A stretch of 64,000 bases of DNA, taken from Amycolatopsis solani. GTDB taxonomy: Bacteria; Actinomycetota; Actinomycetes; Mycobacteriales; Pseudonocardiaceae. The first letter of the stretch is position 1; each line of letters begins with the position of its first letter. The stretch is from NCBI RefSeq assembly GCF_033441515.1, contig NZ_JAWQJT010000003.1, positions 2,108,001 through 2,172,000 on the forward strand. Reading direction: 5' to 3'. The notes below the pieces were generated by a model that worked only from the letters and a program-made list of their open reading frames with translations, ran no database searches and was not told the origin of the DNA. This document shows, one piece after another, positions 56,955 through 64,000 of this stretch. The position numbers were made by a program, and so were the translations under genes.

Positions 56955-58498
56955 CAGACGTTCCGGCCCCGGTCCCGCCAGTACGGCTCGCGCAACGAGC
57001 GCTTGAGGATCTTGCCGGTGGCGTTGCGCGGCAAGGCGTCCACGACGTCGACGCTGCGCGGGCACTTGTAGTGGGCCAGCCGCTCCCGGCAGAACTCCAT
57101 CAGCTTGTCGGCGTCGAGCGCCTCGCCCGCGACGACGGCCTTGACCTGCTCGCCCCACCGCTCGTCCGGAACGCCGATCACGGCCACCTCGGCCACCCCC
57201 GGGAACTCCGCCACCACACGCTCGACCTCGGGCGAGTAGACGTTCTCGCCACCGGTGATGATCATGTCCTTGACGCGGTCTTCGAGGAACAGGAACCCGC
57301 CGTCGTCCAGGCGGCCGACGTCGCCGGTGCGGACCCAGCCGTCCACGATGGTCTCGGCGGTCGCCTCCGGCTTGCCGAGGTAGCCGGCCATCCGCTGCTC
57401 GGTGCGGACCCAGACCTCACCGGTCCCGGTGTCTTCGGCCGTCACCGGGTCGACGATCCGGATGTCCACTCCGGACAGTGCGGTGCCCGCCGAAGCCAGC
57501 CGCTCCGGCCGGGACGCGTCGCGGTGCGCTTCGGGGTCCAGCGCGGTGACCGCGCCGGACAGCTCGGTCATGCCGTACACCTGCGCGAACCGCACGTCCG
57601 GCCAGGCGGCGAGCACGGTGCGCAGCAACGGGAGCGGCATCGGCGACGCGCCGTAGCAGAGGTACTTCAGGCGGGAGAACGCCTGGAGCGCCGCCTCGCC
57701 GGCCTGCGCGATCCCGGCCACGACGGCGGGCACCAGGAAGGCGTGCGTGATCCCCGCCTTCAGCGCGGCGAACAGCGAAGCCGCGTCCGGCTCGCGGGTC
57801 AGGTAGGACGGTTCGCCGTAGAGGAAGCCGGAAACGGCGTAGCAGCTGCCGCCGACGTGGAACAGCGGCATCGCGACGAGGTTGACGTCGCCGGGGCCGA
57901 TCGGGAACGCGGTGCCGGCGGCGAGGCCGTGGGCGAGGACGCCGCGGTGGGTCAGCACCGCGCCCTTGGGGAAGCCGGTGGTGCCGCTGGTGTACATGAT
58001 CAGCACGCCGTCGTGTTCGTCCACTTCGGACTCGGCGGGCGGCTCCCCGGAGGCCAGGAACGGTTCGTACTCGTCGTCGTCCCCGCCGACGACGACCACG
58101 CGTTCGAGCGCGGGCAGCCGGTCGCGGATCGCGTCGAGCGCGGGCCGCAGCTCGGCGCCGACGAAGACCACCTTCGCCCCGGAATCCGCGAGCACGTAAG
58201 CGAGTTCGTCGCCGGAGAGCCGCCAGTTGACCACGGCGTTGGCGGCACCGATCGTGGCCGCGGCGAACGTCGTCTCCAGGCAGGCGGGGTGGTTCTTGTC
58301 GACGAACGCGACGCGGTCGCCCCGGCCCACCCCGGCCGCGGCGAGGGCGCCCGACAGCCGCCGGACCCGCTCGTCGAGCTCGGCCCACGTCCACGACCGG
58401 TCGCCGAACAGGAGCGCGGTGTCCGCGGGCCGCTCGCGCGCCCAGTGCGCCAGGAGCTCGCCGAACAACCGGACGCGGGGGCGGACGTCGTGGGGCAT
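56954..58498 (-). CDS. acyl-CoA synthetase (AMP-forming)
   Basis: 514 residues. ANL-superfamily motifs in order: MYTSGTTGFPKGAVLTHRG (P-loop), CYGASPMPLPLLRTV, VYGMTELSGAV, WVRTGDVGRLDDGGFLFLEDR, and DMIITGGENVYSPEVE, then a lysine in LPRNATGKILKRSLRE. It activates a carboxylic acid, probably fatty or aromatic, as acyl-AMP and then acyl-CoA. The palindrome upstream and the coupled TetR gene suggest induction by its substrate or acyl-CoA product. Confidence 0.9.
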   Translation of the reverse strand: MPHDVRPRVRLFGELLAHWARERPADTALLFGDRSWTWAELDERVRRLSGALAAAGVGRGDRVAFVDKNHPACLETTFAAATIGAANAVVNWRLSGDELAYVLADSGAKVVFVGAELRPALDAIRDRLPALERVVVVGGDDDEYEPFLASGEPPAESEVDEHDGVLIMYTSGTTGFPKGAVLTHRGVLAHGLAAGTAFPIGPGDVNLVAMPLFHVGGSCYAVSGFLYGEPSYLTREPDAASLFAALKAGITHAFLVPAVVAGIAQAGEAALQAFSRLKYLCYGASPMPLPLLRTVLAAWPDVRFAQVYGMTELSGAVTALDPEAHRDASRPERLASAGTALSGVDIRIVDPVTAEDTGTGEVWVRTEQRMAGYLGKPEATAETIVDGWVRTGDVGRLDDGGFLFLEDRVKDMIITGGENVYSPEVERVVAEFPGVAEVAVIGVPDERWGEQVKAVVAGEALDADKLMEFCRERLAHYKCPRSVDVVDALPRNATGKILKRSLREPYWRDRGRNV

Positions 58499-58524
58499 GG
58501 CGGGTTCCCTCCGGCCGGCGCTGG

Positions 58525-58544
58525 ACCATAGACCGGTCTATGGT
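58525..58544. promoter_or_regulatory. perfect 20-bp palindrome (TetR operator)
   Basis: ACCATAGACCGGTCTATGGT, perfectly self-complementary, 27 bp before the acyl-CoA synthetase start. Its core ATAGACCGGTCTAT is typical of TetR operators. It should control the synthetase-TetR operon. Confidence 0.75.
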
Positions 58545-58589
58545 GCGCCGCGGCCCGCCGGGCGTCAACACCCGGCGGCACGCGGGTTT

Positions 58590-58697
58590 TCACGCCACGG
58601 CCGTGCCTTCCAGCTCCACGACCAGCGTGGGAATCGCCAACCGGGTCACGCCGAGCGTCGTGGTGGCCGGTGCGGCCCCGGCCGCGCGTTGCCGGCC
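58590..58697 (-). pseudogene. RidA/YjgF C-terminal remnant
   Basis: On the minus strand, directly after and in frame with the HxlR stop codon, about 36 codons read PATTTLGVTRLAIPTLVVELEGTAVA then a stop (TGA at 58590-58592). This matches the end of the intact RidA protein at 59153 (PPATLIGVAALDVPEHLVEIEAVAV). It has no start codon or ribosome site of its own, and the N-terminal two thirds are missing. So it is a gene fragment. Confidence 0.75.
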
Positions 58698-59060
58698 CTA
58701 GCCGTCGAAGCGGTGCCGGGCGGTCTCGATGTCTTCGAGGTAGCGCTGGGTCCAGCCGCACATGCTGTCGACGGTCGCCCGCAGGCCTTGGCCCGGCGCG
58801 GTGAGCGTGTATTCGACGCGGGGCGGGACCGTCGGGTACACCTCGCGCTCGACCAGTCCGTTGCGCTCCAGCATGCGCAGGTTCTGGGTCAGCATCTTGT
58901 GGCTGATGCCGTCGACCTCGTCGCGCAGTTCGCTGAAGCGCAGGGTCCGCTCGCCGAGGGTCTCGATGATCAGGAAGGCCCACTTGTTGGCGACGTCGGA
59001 GAAGATCTCGCGGGCCAGTGAATCGGCGCGCGAAAGGTCCGCGTCCTGCTTGGTCACCAT
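58698..59060 (-). CDS. HxlR-family winged-helix regulator
   Basis: 120 residues, typical length. Winged helix at about 20-110: ANKWAFLIIETLGERTLRFSELRDEVDGISHKMLTQNLRMLERNGLVER, then a wing VPPRVEYTLTAPG. HxlR proteins sense aldehydes, quinones or drugs and control neighbouring detoxification genes. The divergent RidA gene is the likely target. A RidA fragment lies immediately after its stop. Confidence 0.9.
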   Translation of the reverse strand: MVTKQDADLSRADSLAREIFSDVANKWAFLIIETLGERTLRFSELRDEVDGISHKMLTQNLRMLERNGLVEREVYPTVPPRVEYTLTAPGQGLRATVDSMCGWTQRYLEDIETARHRFDG

Positions 59061-59152
59061 CTGGTTCCCCCGTCACCGAAAAGTGCCTTCTTCCGCATGG
59101 CTCAACACTCTCCTACGGTTCCTGGGTAACCACAAGTGACCACGGAGGAAAG

Positions 59153-59539
59153 ATGAGCGTCACCCTCGTCAACCCGGCCGAGCTGCCCGCGATCGACGTC
59201 TACCACCAGGTGTCGATCGCCGAAGGGACGAAACTCGTCTTCGTCGCCGGGCAGGTCGCCTGGGAGACGGAACCCGACCTGGCCGCACAGGTCGAGCAGT
59301 GCTACGTCAACGTCGCCGCGGCACTGGCCGCGGCCGGCGCCACGTTCGACGACGTGGCGAAGCTGAACTTCTCCGTCGTCGACTGGACCCCGGACAAGAT
59401 GCCGGCCCTCCTCGACGGCGTCGCCCGGGGAGCGGCGAAGGTCGGCACGACCGCAAAGCCGCCCGCCACGCTCATCGGCGTCGCGGCACTGGACGTGCCG
59501 GAGCACCTGGTGGAGATCGAGGCGGTCGCGGTCCGCTAG
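59153..59539 (+). CDS. RidA/YjgF family enamine/imine deaminase
   Basis: 128 residues; GGAGGAAAG precedes the ATG. Family pattern: VYHQVSIAEGTKLVFVAGQVAWETEPDLAAQVEQCYVNVAAALAAAG, VVDWTPDKMPALLDGV and PPATLIGVAALDVPEHLVEIEAVAV. RidA hydrolyses reactive 2-aminoacrylate-type enamines formed by PLP enzymes; distant members do other things. The active-site Arg of canonical RidA (usually in an R-x-P-x-P segment) is not evident: here the equivalent reads TAKPPAT. So a non-canonical activity is possible. Divergent from the HxlR gene; its stop interlocks with the convergent iniC-like gene. Confidence 0.75.
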   Translation: MSVTLVNPAELPAIDVYHQVSIAEGTKLVFVAGQVAWETEPDLAAQVEQCYVNVAAALAAAGATFDDVAKLNFSVVDWTPDKMPALLDGVARGAAKVGTTAKPPATLIGVAALDVPEHLVEIEAVAVR

Positions 59540-60738
59540 GTGAACAGCGCCAGCAATCCCTCCGCCGAGCGCACCACGACGTGGGCCGCTGTGCGCTCCG
59601 CGTGGGGGCGGTCCGGGCGCTCGGCCTCGTGGCGCCAGCGGCGCAGTGCGTCCAGGCCCGCGTCGTAGATCTCGCCCGGGTCCGCGTCCGGCTCGAGGCC
59701 CAGGCGGTCGGCCGGGGCCGTGCCCTGGGCGCCCAGCAGGCGGACCGCCTCCTCGGCCGGGTCGCCGGACAGGGCTGTGCGGCCGCCGCGGATGTCCGCG
59801 ATCAGGCGTAGTTCGCGGAAGTCGTGGGCGGCCGCCGCGAAGCGCTCGACCCGGGACACCAGGCGGTCGCCGCCCGGGCGGGGCTGGGCCGCCAGCAACG
59901 CTTCCAGCCGGATCACCGCCGTGCGGGCCTTCAGTGCCTCCGCCCTCGCCACGAAACAACCCGCGAGGGTGTCGCGCAATTCGCCGAGCCCGCTGCGGCG
60001 CACCAGCTCCGCCGACAGCTTGACCCGGTCGTCGCAGCCGGTGCGGATCAGCGTCAGCGCCAGGCGGACGCCGAACATCCCGAAGCGCACGACCAGCGAT
60101 CGCCGCGTCTCGACCGGGATCGGGCCGGGGAACGCCGGGTCGGTGAACGAATCCACCGACAGCACGTGCCGTTCCAGCTCCTCGCGCGGCACCGCGGCGA
60201 AAGCGGCCAGGAGGTCGAACTCGTCGTCGCGCAACGACCGGCCGCCGTACGCCAGCTGGCCGGCCACCGCGATCACGCCCAGGAAACCCGTGCACAGCGG
60301 GTCTTCGCGCCACGCGCGGCGCGCGAGCTGCTTCGCGGTCAGCAACGCGTCGATGCGGCCCGCGCCGACCTCGTCGGCCCGGGACAGCACCAGCACCGAG
60401 TTGACCGCGCTCTGCCGCGCGAACGGCGAGCCGCCCGGCGGGTGCGCCGCCGCGAGTTCGTCGGGTTCCAGGTGGCGGACCAGCCGGACCGTCGCGTCCG
60501 GGACCTCGTCGGCCGGGCCGGGGTCGTCGAGGAGCACGAGGTCGCGCAGCGCGCGCGTCGGCCATTCGCCGAGCGCCGCGGCGAGCGTCGACTTGCCCGA
60601 CGACGGCGCGCCGGTGAACGCGACGCGCAGCGGCTGCTCCAGCCGGTTCGCGCAGTCGTGCAGCAGCGCCGAAGCCCGCGGGTCGTCGCGGTAGAGCCCG
60701 GACGCGGCGGCGAGGAGATCGCGGACGTCCCGGGTCAC
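59536..60738 (-). CDS. dynamin-like GTPase, IniC-type
   Basis: 400 residues from GTG 60738, overlapping the IniA-type stop by 4 bp. GTPase motifs: canonical P-loop GAPSSGKST near residue 43, LLDDPGPADE for switch II, and SRADEVGAG for the base-contacting loop. After the GTPase the helical part is mostly soluble. Mycobacterial IniC forms part of the isoniazid-inducible iniBAC operon and is a bacterial dynamin-like protein acting on membranes. It is shorter than mycobacterial IniC (about 490). Confidence 0.75.
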   Translation of the reverse strand: MTRDVRDLLAAASGLYRDDPRASALLHDCANRLEQPLRVAFTGAPSSGKSTLAAALGEWPTRALRDLVLLDDPGPADEVPDATVRLVRHLEPDELAAAHPPGGSPFARQSAVNSVLVLSRADEVGAGRIDALLTAKQLARRAWREDPLCTGFLGVIAVAGQLAYGGRSLRDDEFDLLAAFAAVPREELERHVLSVDSFTDPAFPGPIPVETRRSLVVRFGMFGVRLALTLIRTGCDDRVKLSAELVRRSGLGELRDTLAGCFVARAEALKARTAVIRLEALLAAQPRPGGDRLVSRVERFAAAAHDFRELRLIADIRGGRTALSGDPAEEAVRLLGAQGTAPADRLGLEPDADPGEIYDAGLDALRRWRHEAERPDRPHAERTAAHVVVRSAEGLLALFT

Positions 60739-62516
60739 GCCGAAAGCTCCCGCCGCTGCTGCCGTCCGGCGATCGTGCCCAGCTCGCCCGCGCGCTGGTG
60801 CAGGCCGGCCAGCCGGTCGATCTCGCGTCTGATGTGGACGGTCCGGCGCTCGCGTTCGGCGGTGCCGGCCAGGATCGTCTCGCGCTCGTGCGTCAACTCG
60901 TCGGCGAGTTCCTCGGCCAGGCCGGTGAAGTGGTCACGCAGCCGCCGCTGCACGAGGCGGATCGAATCGCGGCATTCCTTGCTGAAGCGCAGGAACACGT
61001 CGTCGACGTGCCGCTGCGCCGCCTGCTTGGCGACAGCCTGGCGGCGCTGCAGCCGCATGCCGCCTTCGTCCTTGATCGTCTTCGCCGCGAACGCCGCGCC
61101 GGCGCCGATCGAGACCGGGTTGATCAGCGGCAGCCCGGCGAGGCTGGTGACCAGGCCGAACATCAGCACGCCGCCGTAGGACCCGCGCAACCCGGTGAAC
61201 GCCTGCTGCCCCACCTTGAACTTCTCGATCTTCGGGCGCCGGACGTCATCCAGGCCCTCCACGCCGGAGCCGTCGAGCCGCAGGTCGGGCAATGCGCGGT
61301 CGTACTGGGCGCCGAAGCACGCGGCGACCGCCTGCGCGATCCACTCCGCCCGGTCGGCGAGCCACGTGTAGTTGACGTCGACGGCTTCGGCCAGCGCGTT
61401 GTCCAGCCAGGGCGCGAAGTCGTCCCACACCTTGGCCGGGTCGCCCTCGTCGAAGGTGCGGTCGATGGTGTTGACGATCTTGCGGGTCCGTTCGCGCAGG
61501 TCGTACTCGGCGTCGGACAGCAGGTCGGTGATCTCGTCGGAAAGCAGGTTCTGCCACTTGGTGTTCTGCCGCCGCAGGTCGTCGGCGCGGCGTTGCGCGC
61601 GCTGAAGCAGCGCGGCCTGCCCGAGCCCGGCATCCTGCCCCGCCGCCTCGGCGCGATCACGCAGCGACTCCACGAGCTCCGCGGCGGCGGCTCGCACGCC
61701 CACGGCGGCGAGCAGCGCGCGGGACTGCTCCGGCGGGCGCGAGGCCTGCTCAGCAATCCAGTTCAGCAGCTCGGGAAAACCGGAACGGGCGTTGAGATCC
61801 GCGTCACCGGCCTTCGCGGCGGCCTGGCGCACCACGGCCGAGACCGGCTGAACGGGCGCGTCGATCCCCGCCTCGGCGAGCATCGCGCGGTTGCGCTCGG
61901 CGACCGCGCGCCAGCCGGGAGAGGCGTCGATCTTGGTGAGCGCCACCAGGACGTGCGGGCACCAGGTGCGCACGTGCCGGGCGAGCGCGAGTTCGGCGGC
62001 GGTCAGCGGCGACGTCGCATCGGAGACGAGGATCACCGCGTCCGCTTCGGCGAGCAGGTCGAGGGCGGCCGCGGTCCGCGGTGACCGCGGGTCACCGACC
62101 GGCGGGGTGTCGACGAGGACGAGCCCGGCCGACAGGAGTTCGCGGGGCACACCGACTTCCACGCGGCTGAGCGTGCCGGCGGGACGGGCGCCGAGTTCGC
62201 CGGTGAGCCGTTCGACCGCGACGGGGATCCGTTCGCGGGACCGGCCGACCAGGGTCGCGGCGGGTTCGGCGGAGTAGGCGATTTCGGTGGGGACGGCCGG
62301 GGTCGGGGCGTCGCCGACCGCGCACACCGGCGCGTTCAGCACCGCGTTGAGCAGGTATCCCTTGCCCTGTTTGGGAAAGCCGAGCACGCCGAGCCGGATC
62401 TGCCCGGTGGGGGCGTCCCGGCGTCTGCGCAGGCGCTCGGCGAGATCGGCGCGGCCGTGCGTGCGGCACGCGTCCATCGTCTCGTTGAGCACTTCGAGCC
62501 AAGCGGGGGCGGTCAC
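60735..62516 (-). CDS. dynamin-like GTPase, IniA-type
   Basis: 593 residues from GTG 62516 (no clear ribosome site). The GTPase has the P-loop G46-FPKQGKG53, in which the usual Ser/Thr after Lys is Gly; switch II LVDTPPVGDP; and VALTKIDASPG. A long helical stalk follows and a hydrophobic hairpin near residues 450-480 (GGVLMFGLVTSLAGLPLINPVSIGAGAAFA) suits a membrane-inserting paddle, as in IniA. IniA relatives mediate membrane fission or repair after envelope stress. The P-loop substitution may change nucleotide handling. Confidence 0.8.
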   Translation of the reverse strand: MTAPAWLEVLNETMDACRTHGRADLAERLRRRRDAPTGQIRLGVLGFPKQGKGYLLNAVLNAPVCAVGDAPTPAVPTEIAYSAEPAATLVGRSRERIPVAVERLTGELGARPAGTLSRVEVGVPRELLSAGLVLVDTPPVGDPRSPRTAAALDLLAEADAVILVSDATSPLTAAELALARHVRTWCPHVLVALTKIDASPGWRAVAERNRAMLAEAGIDAPVQPVSAVVRQAAAKAGDADLNARSGFPELLNWIAEQASRPPEQSRALLAAVGVRAAAAELVESLRDRAEAAGQDAGLGQAALLQRAQRRADDLRRQNTKWQNLLSDEITDLLSDAEYDLRERTRKIVNTIDRTFDEGDPAKVWDDFAPWLDNALAEAVDVNYTWLADRAEWIAQAVAACFGAQYDRALPDLRLDGSGVEGLDDVRRPKIEKFKVGQQAFTGLRGSYGGVLMFGLVTSLAGLPLINPVSIGAGAAFAAKTIKDEGGMRLQRRQAVAKQAAQRHVDDVFLRFSKECRDSIRLVQRRLRDHFTGLAEELADELTHERETILAGTAERERRTVHIRREIDRLAGLHQRAGELGTIAGRQQRRELSA

Positions 62517-62617
62517 AGCGAAGGAGTGTCCCCGGTTTACTCCCCGTGCGCACACCGGGTGCCCGTCCCGCGGTCGCACCCAGACCGCGGGACGGGCACC
62601 GGTGACCGGTTCGGGGC

Positions 62618-63625
62618 TCAGTGCCCGATGTGGATGTCGTTGTTCGACGCGATGTCGCCGATGTGCAGGTTGCCCAGCGCGTTGTGGCTGACGTCGGCGA
62701 CATCGGAGACGACGTCATGGACGGCCGAGCCGTTGCCGCTGGCCAGCTCGCCGACCTGGCCGAGGGCGTTGTGGTCGGCGCTGATGCCGGTGGCGTTCGT
62801 CACGGCGCCGGTGACGTCGGTGACACCGTGGACGGCCGAGGTGACCTCGCCGCTGACGTGCTTGACGTCGATGTCCGAGGTGCCCTTGAGGATGCCGGTG
62901 AAGTCACCGATGTGGCCGGTGACGGCGCCGACGGTGCTGTTCAGGTCACCGGTGACGTCGCCGACGTGCGTGGTGGTCTCGTAGACCGGCGCGGTCGCGT
63001 TGTTGGACAGGTTGCCCACCACGTCGCCGCCGAGGTGCGAGACCTCGCCGGTGGCGCCGACGACCGAGCTGTGGTCGACGTCGGTGACCGAGTACACGAG
63101 GTTGCCCGCGACCTGGACCGCGTCGAGGCTCGAGCCGAGGTCGCCCGCGGAGCCGAAGGCGCCGGTCGGGTCGCCGGCCAGGGCGGTGACGCCCGCGGCC
63201 GTGGTGGTGAGGTCGTTCACACCGGGGAGGGCGCCGACGCCCGGAACCGCGGCGGGCAGGCCCAGGTCGCCGATGGCCGGCAGCTCGGTGCCGAGGTCGC
63301 CGACACCCGGCAGCGCCGAGGTGCCCGGCAGGCCGAGGCCCGCGGTGAGGGCGGTGAGCTGGTCGATCGCGCCCTGGATGCCGGGGGCGTCGGTGCCGAC
63401 CGAGGACAGGCCACCGATGGCCGGGAGGCTGTCCACGGCGGGGAGGCTGTCGACCGGCACGAAGTCGAGCACCAGCGGGATGACCTCGTGCACGTCGGCG
63501 GCGCTGACGTCGCCGAGACCGGCGGCGGCGAGGGCGCCCTGCGGGTCCGTCCCGAAGGCCGCGAGCGCGGTCGGGTCGTTGAGCAGGTTCAGGGCGAAGT
63601 CGTGCAACGTCTGCACGGAGTCCAT
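62618..63625 (-). CDS. IniB-type Gly/Asp-rich protein
   Basis: 335 residues; AGGAGAAA precedes the ATG. Residues about 1-55 match the IniB N-terminal domain (LHDFALNLLNDPTALAAFGTDPQGALAAAGLGDVSAADVHEVIPLVLDFVPV). The rest is low-complexity Gly/Asp/Val-rich sequence with recurring short units such as PGVGDLG, GDVTG and VHDVVSDV. Mycobacterial IniB is likewise glycine-rich and wall- or membrane-associated, without a known catalytic activity. With iniA and iniC it forms an operon reading from here to 59536. Confidence 0.8.
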   Translation of the reverse strand: MDSVQTLHDFALNLLNDPTALAAFGTDPQGALAAAGLGDVSAADVHEVIPLVLDFVPVDSLPAVDSLPAIGGLSSVGTDAPGIQGAIDQLTALTAGLGLPGTSALPGVGDLGTELPAIGDLGLPAAVPGVGALPGVNDLTTTAAGVTALAGDPTGAFGSAGDLGSSLDAVQVAGNLVYSVTDVDHSSVVGATGEVSHLGGDVVGNLSNNATAPVYETTTHVGDVTGDLNSTVGAVTGHIGDFTGILKGTSDIDVKHVSGEVTSAVHGVTDVTGAVTNATGISADHNALGQVGELASGNGSAVHDVVSDVADVSHNALGNLHIGDIASNNDIHIGH

Positions 63626-63929
63626 GGGGGTTTCTCCTGGTCCGGTGGTTCGGGGGGACGGCATCGGCCGCAACGACCGGTGCTCCGTGATCAAAGTAGG
63701 GAGACGACCCCCCAGCGCACATCGGGGATCACTCCGAGTCGCACTCCGGTCAGCCGATAGGGGATCGATATGTCATCGTTAGGGAGTTAGGGGCTCATCC
63801 GAGACGCGCTCAGTTGGGTTAAATCCCTCCTGCCCCTTGATTGACTAACCCGTTTGGGTGAGGATGCCCCGAGCCCTAGGGGGATTTCGTACCCCTGTTC
63901 GGCCCCCGCGAGGTGAGGAGGAACCGCCG
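63626..63929. promoter_or_regulatory. 304-bp divergent region between iniB-like and Hsp70-like genes
   Basis: No gene is seen. It contains the AT-richer stretch 63760-63860 with GGTTAAATCC, TTGATTGACTAACCC and GTTTGGGTGAGG, and CCCTAGGGGG near 63885. The plus-strand ribosome site GAGGTGAGGAGG precedes the TTG at 63930. I could not fix promoters; the iniB promoter should lie near 63680-63760. Confidence 0.4.
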
Positions 63930-64000
63930 TTGCCCTACGTCCTCGGGATCGATGTGGCACAGGGACGGACCCACGCCGCGACCTGCCGGCGGCAAGGCAC
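63930..64000 (+). CDS. start of an Hsp70-like ATPase gene, truncated by window end
   Basis: The first 23 residues from TTG 63930 (GAGGTGAGGAGG upstream). MPYVLGIDVAQGRTHAATC has the phosphate-1 motif LGID of the actin/Hsp70 ATPase fold. Hsp70-family proteins next to iniB-like genes are frequent in related actinomycetes. The rest lies outside the window. Confidence 0.5.
   Translation, partial: MPYVLGIDVAQGRTHAATCRRQG

Overview
The window is high-GC DNA from a soil actinomycete, most likely of the Pseudonocardiales (Amycolatopsis or a close relative). Evidence: strong G/C bias at third codon positions, frequent GTG/TTG starts, twin-arginine and lipoprotein exports, an AfsR/SARP-type regulator, an iniBAC-like dynamin operon, a family 2 encapsulin locus, and two intergenic repeat families (TGAATGASTCATTCA palindromes and GTGAGTGTT hairpins). 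The genus is inferred. I see no rRNA, tRNA, CRISPR array, transposase or prophage.

Layout. 1-3764: a truncated secreted sedolisin-type protease, then a ROK repressor divergent from a GH63-type glycosidase. 3921-9126: a compact four-gene cassette encoding a STAS+GHKL ATPase, a protein with two phosphoribosyltransferase-like PRPP loops, a nucleoside-phosphorylase-fold protein and a class III nucleotidyl-cyclase-like protein. This is the best candidate for an undescribed signalling or conflict system. 9123-14848: plant-wall glycosidases (GH29, GH105, GH28) and a TetR regulator. 14874-23846: a PhoD phosphatase, two related secreted SH3 proteins either side of a large AfsR-like regulator, a GH88 enzyme, and a small membrane protein behind a CsoR-like operator. 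24119-28885: an orphan sugar-binding lipoprotein, a secreted phytase-like esterase, a proline-rich surface protein and a DUF4239 membrane protein.

29295-33096: a two-shell family 2B encapsulin operon. Two homologous HK97-fold shell proteins, each with a cyclic-nucleotide-binding-like insertion, are translationally linked to an isoprenyl diphosphate synthase, the probable cargo. 33405-40317: a CapA-like lipoprotein, then a sugar ABC importer, its FadR-type regulator and a secreted GH105. Together with the other GH105, GH88, GH28 and GH29 genes this suggests pectin/rhamnogalacturonan breakdown and pentose uptake. 40367-46006: DNA polymerase IV, an ABC-2 exporter operon with its own winged-helix regulator, and a secreted tripeptidyl aminopeptidase.

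46151-53577: a glycosyltransferase, a secreted chymotrypsin-like protease followed by a small protein that repeats the protease's propeptide motif, an EACC1-like protein, and a polar amino-acid importer whose last gene fuses a class V aminotransferase to a YheO/DauR-type regulator. 53674-59539: an oxidoreductase, a GH8 glucanase, a flavin/F420 split-barrel protein, a TetR/acyl-CoA synthetase pair with a perfect palindromic operator, and an HxlR/RidA pair with a RidA gene remnant. 59536-64000: iniC, iniA and iniB-like genes divergent from the start of an Hsp70-like gene.

Start sites were chosen from Shine-Dalgarno spacing, signal peptides and gene overlaps. Functions are family-level readings made by eye from the protein sequence; no database search was run.
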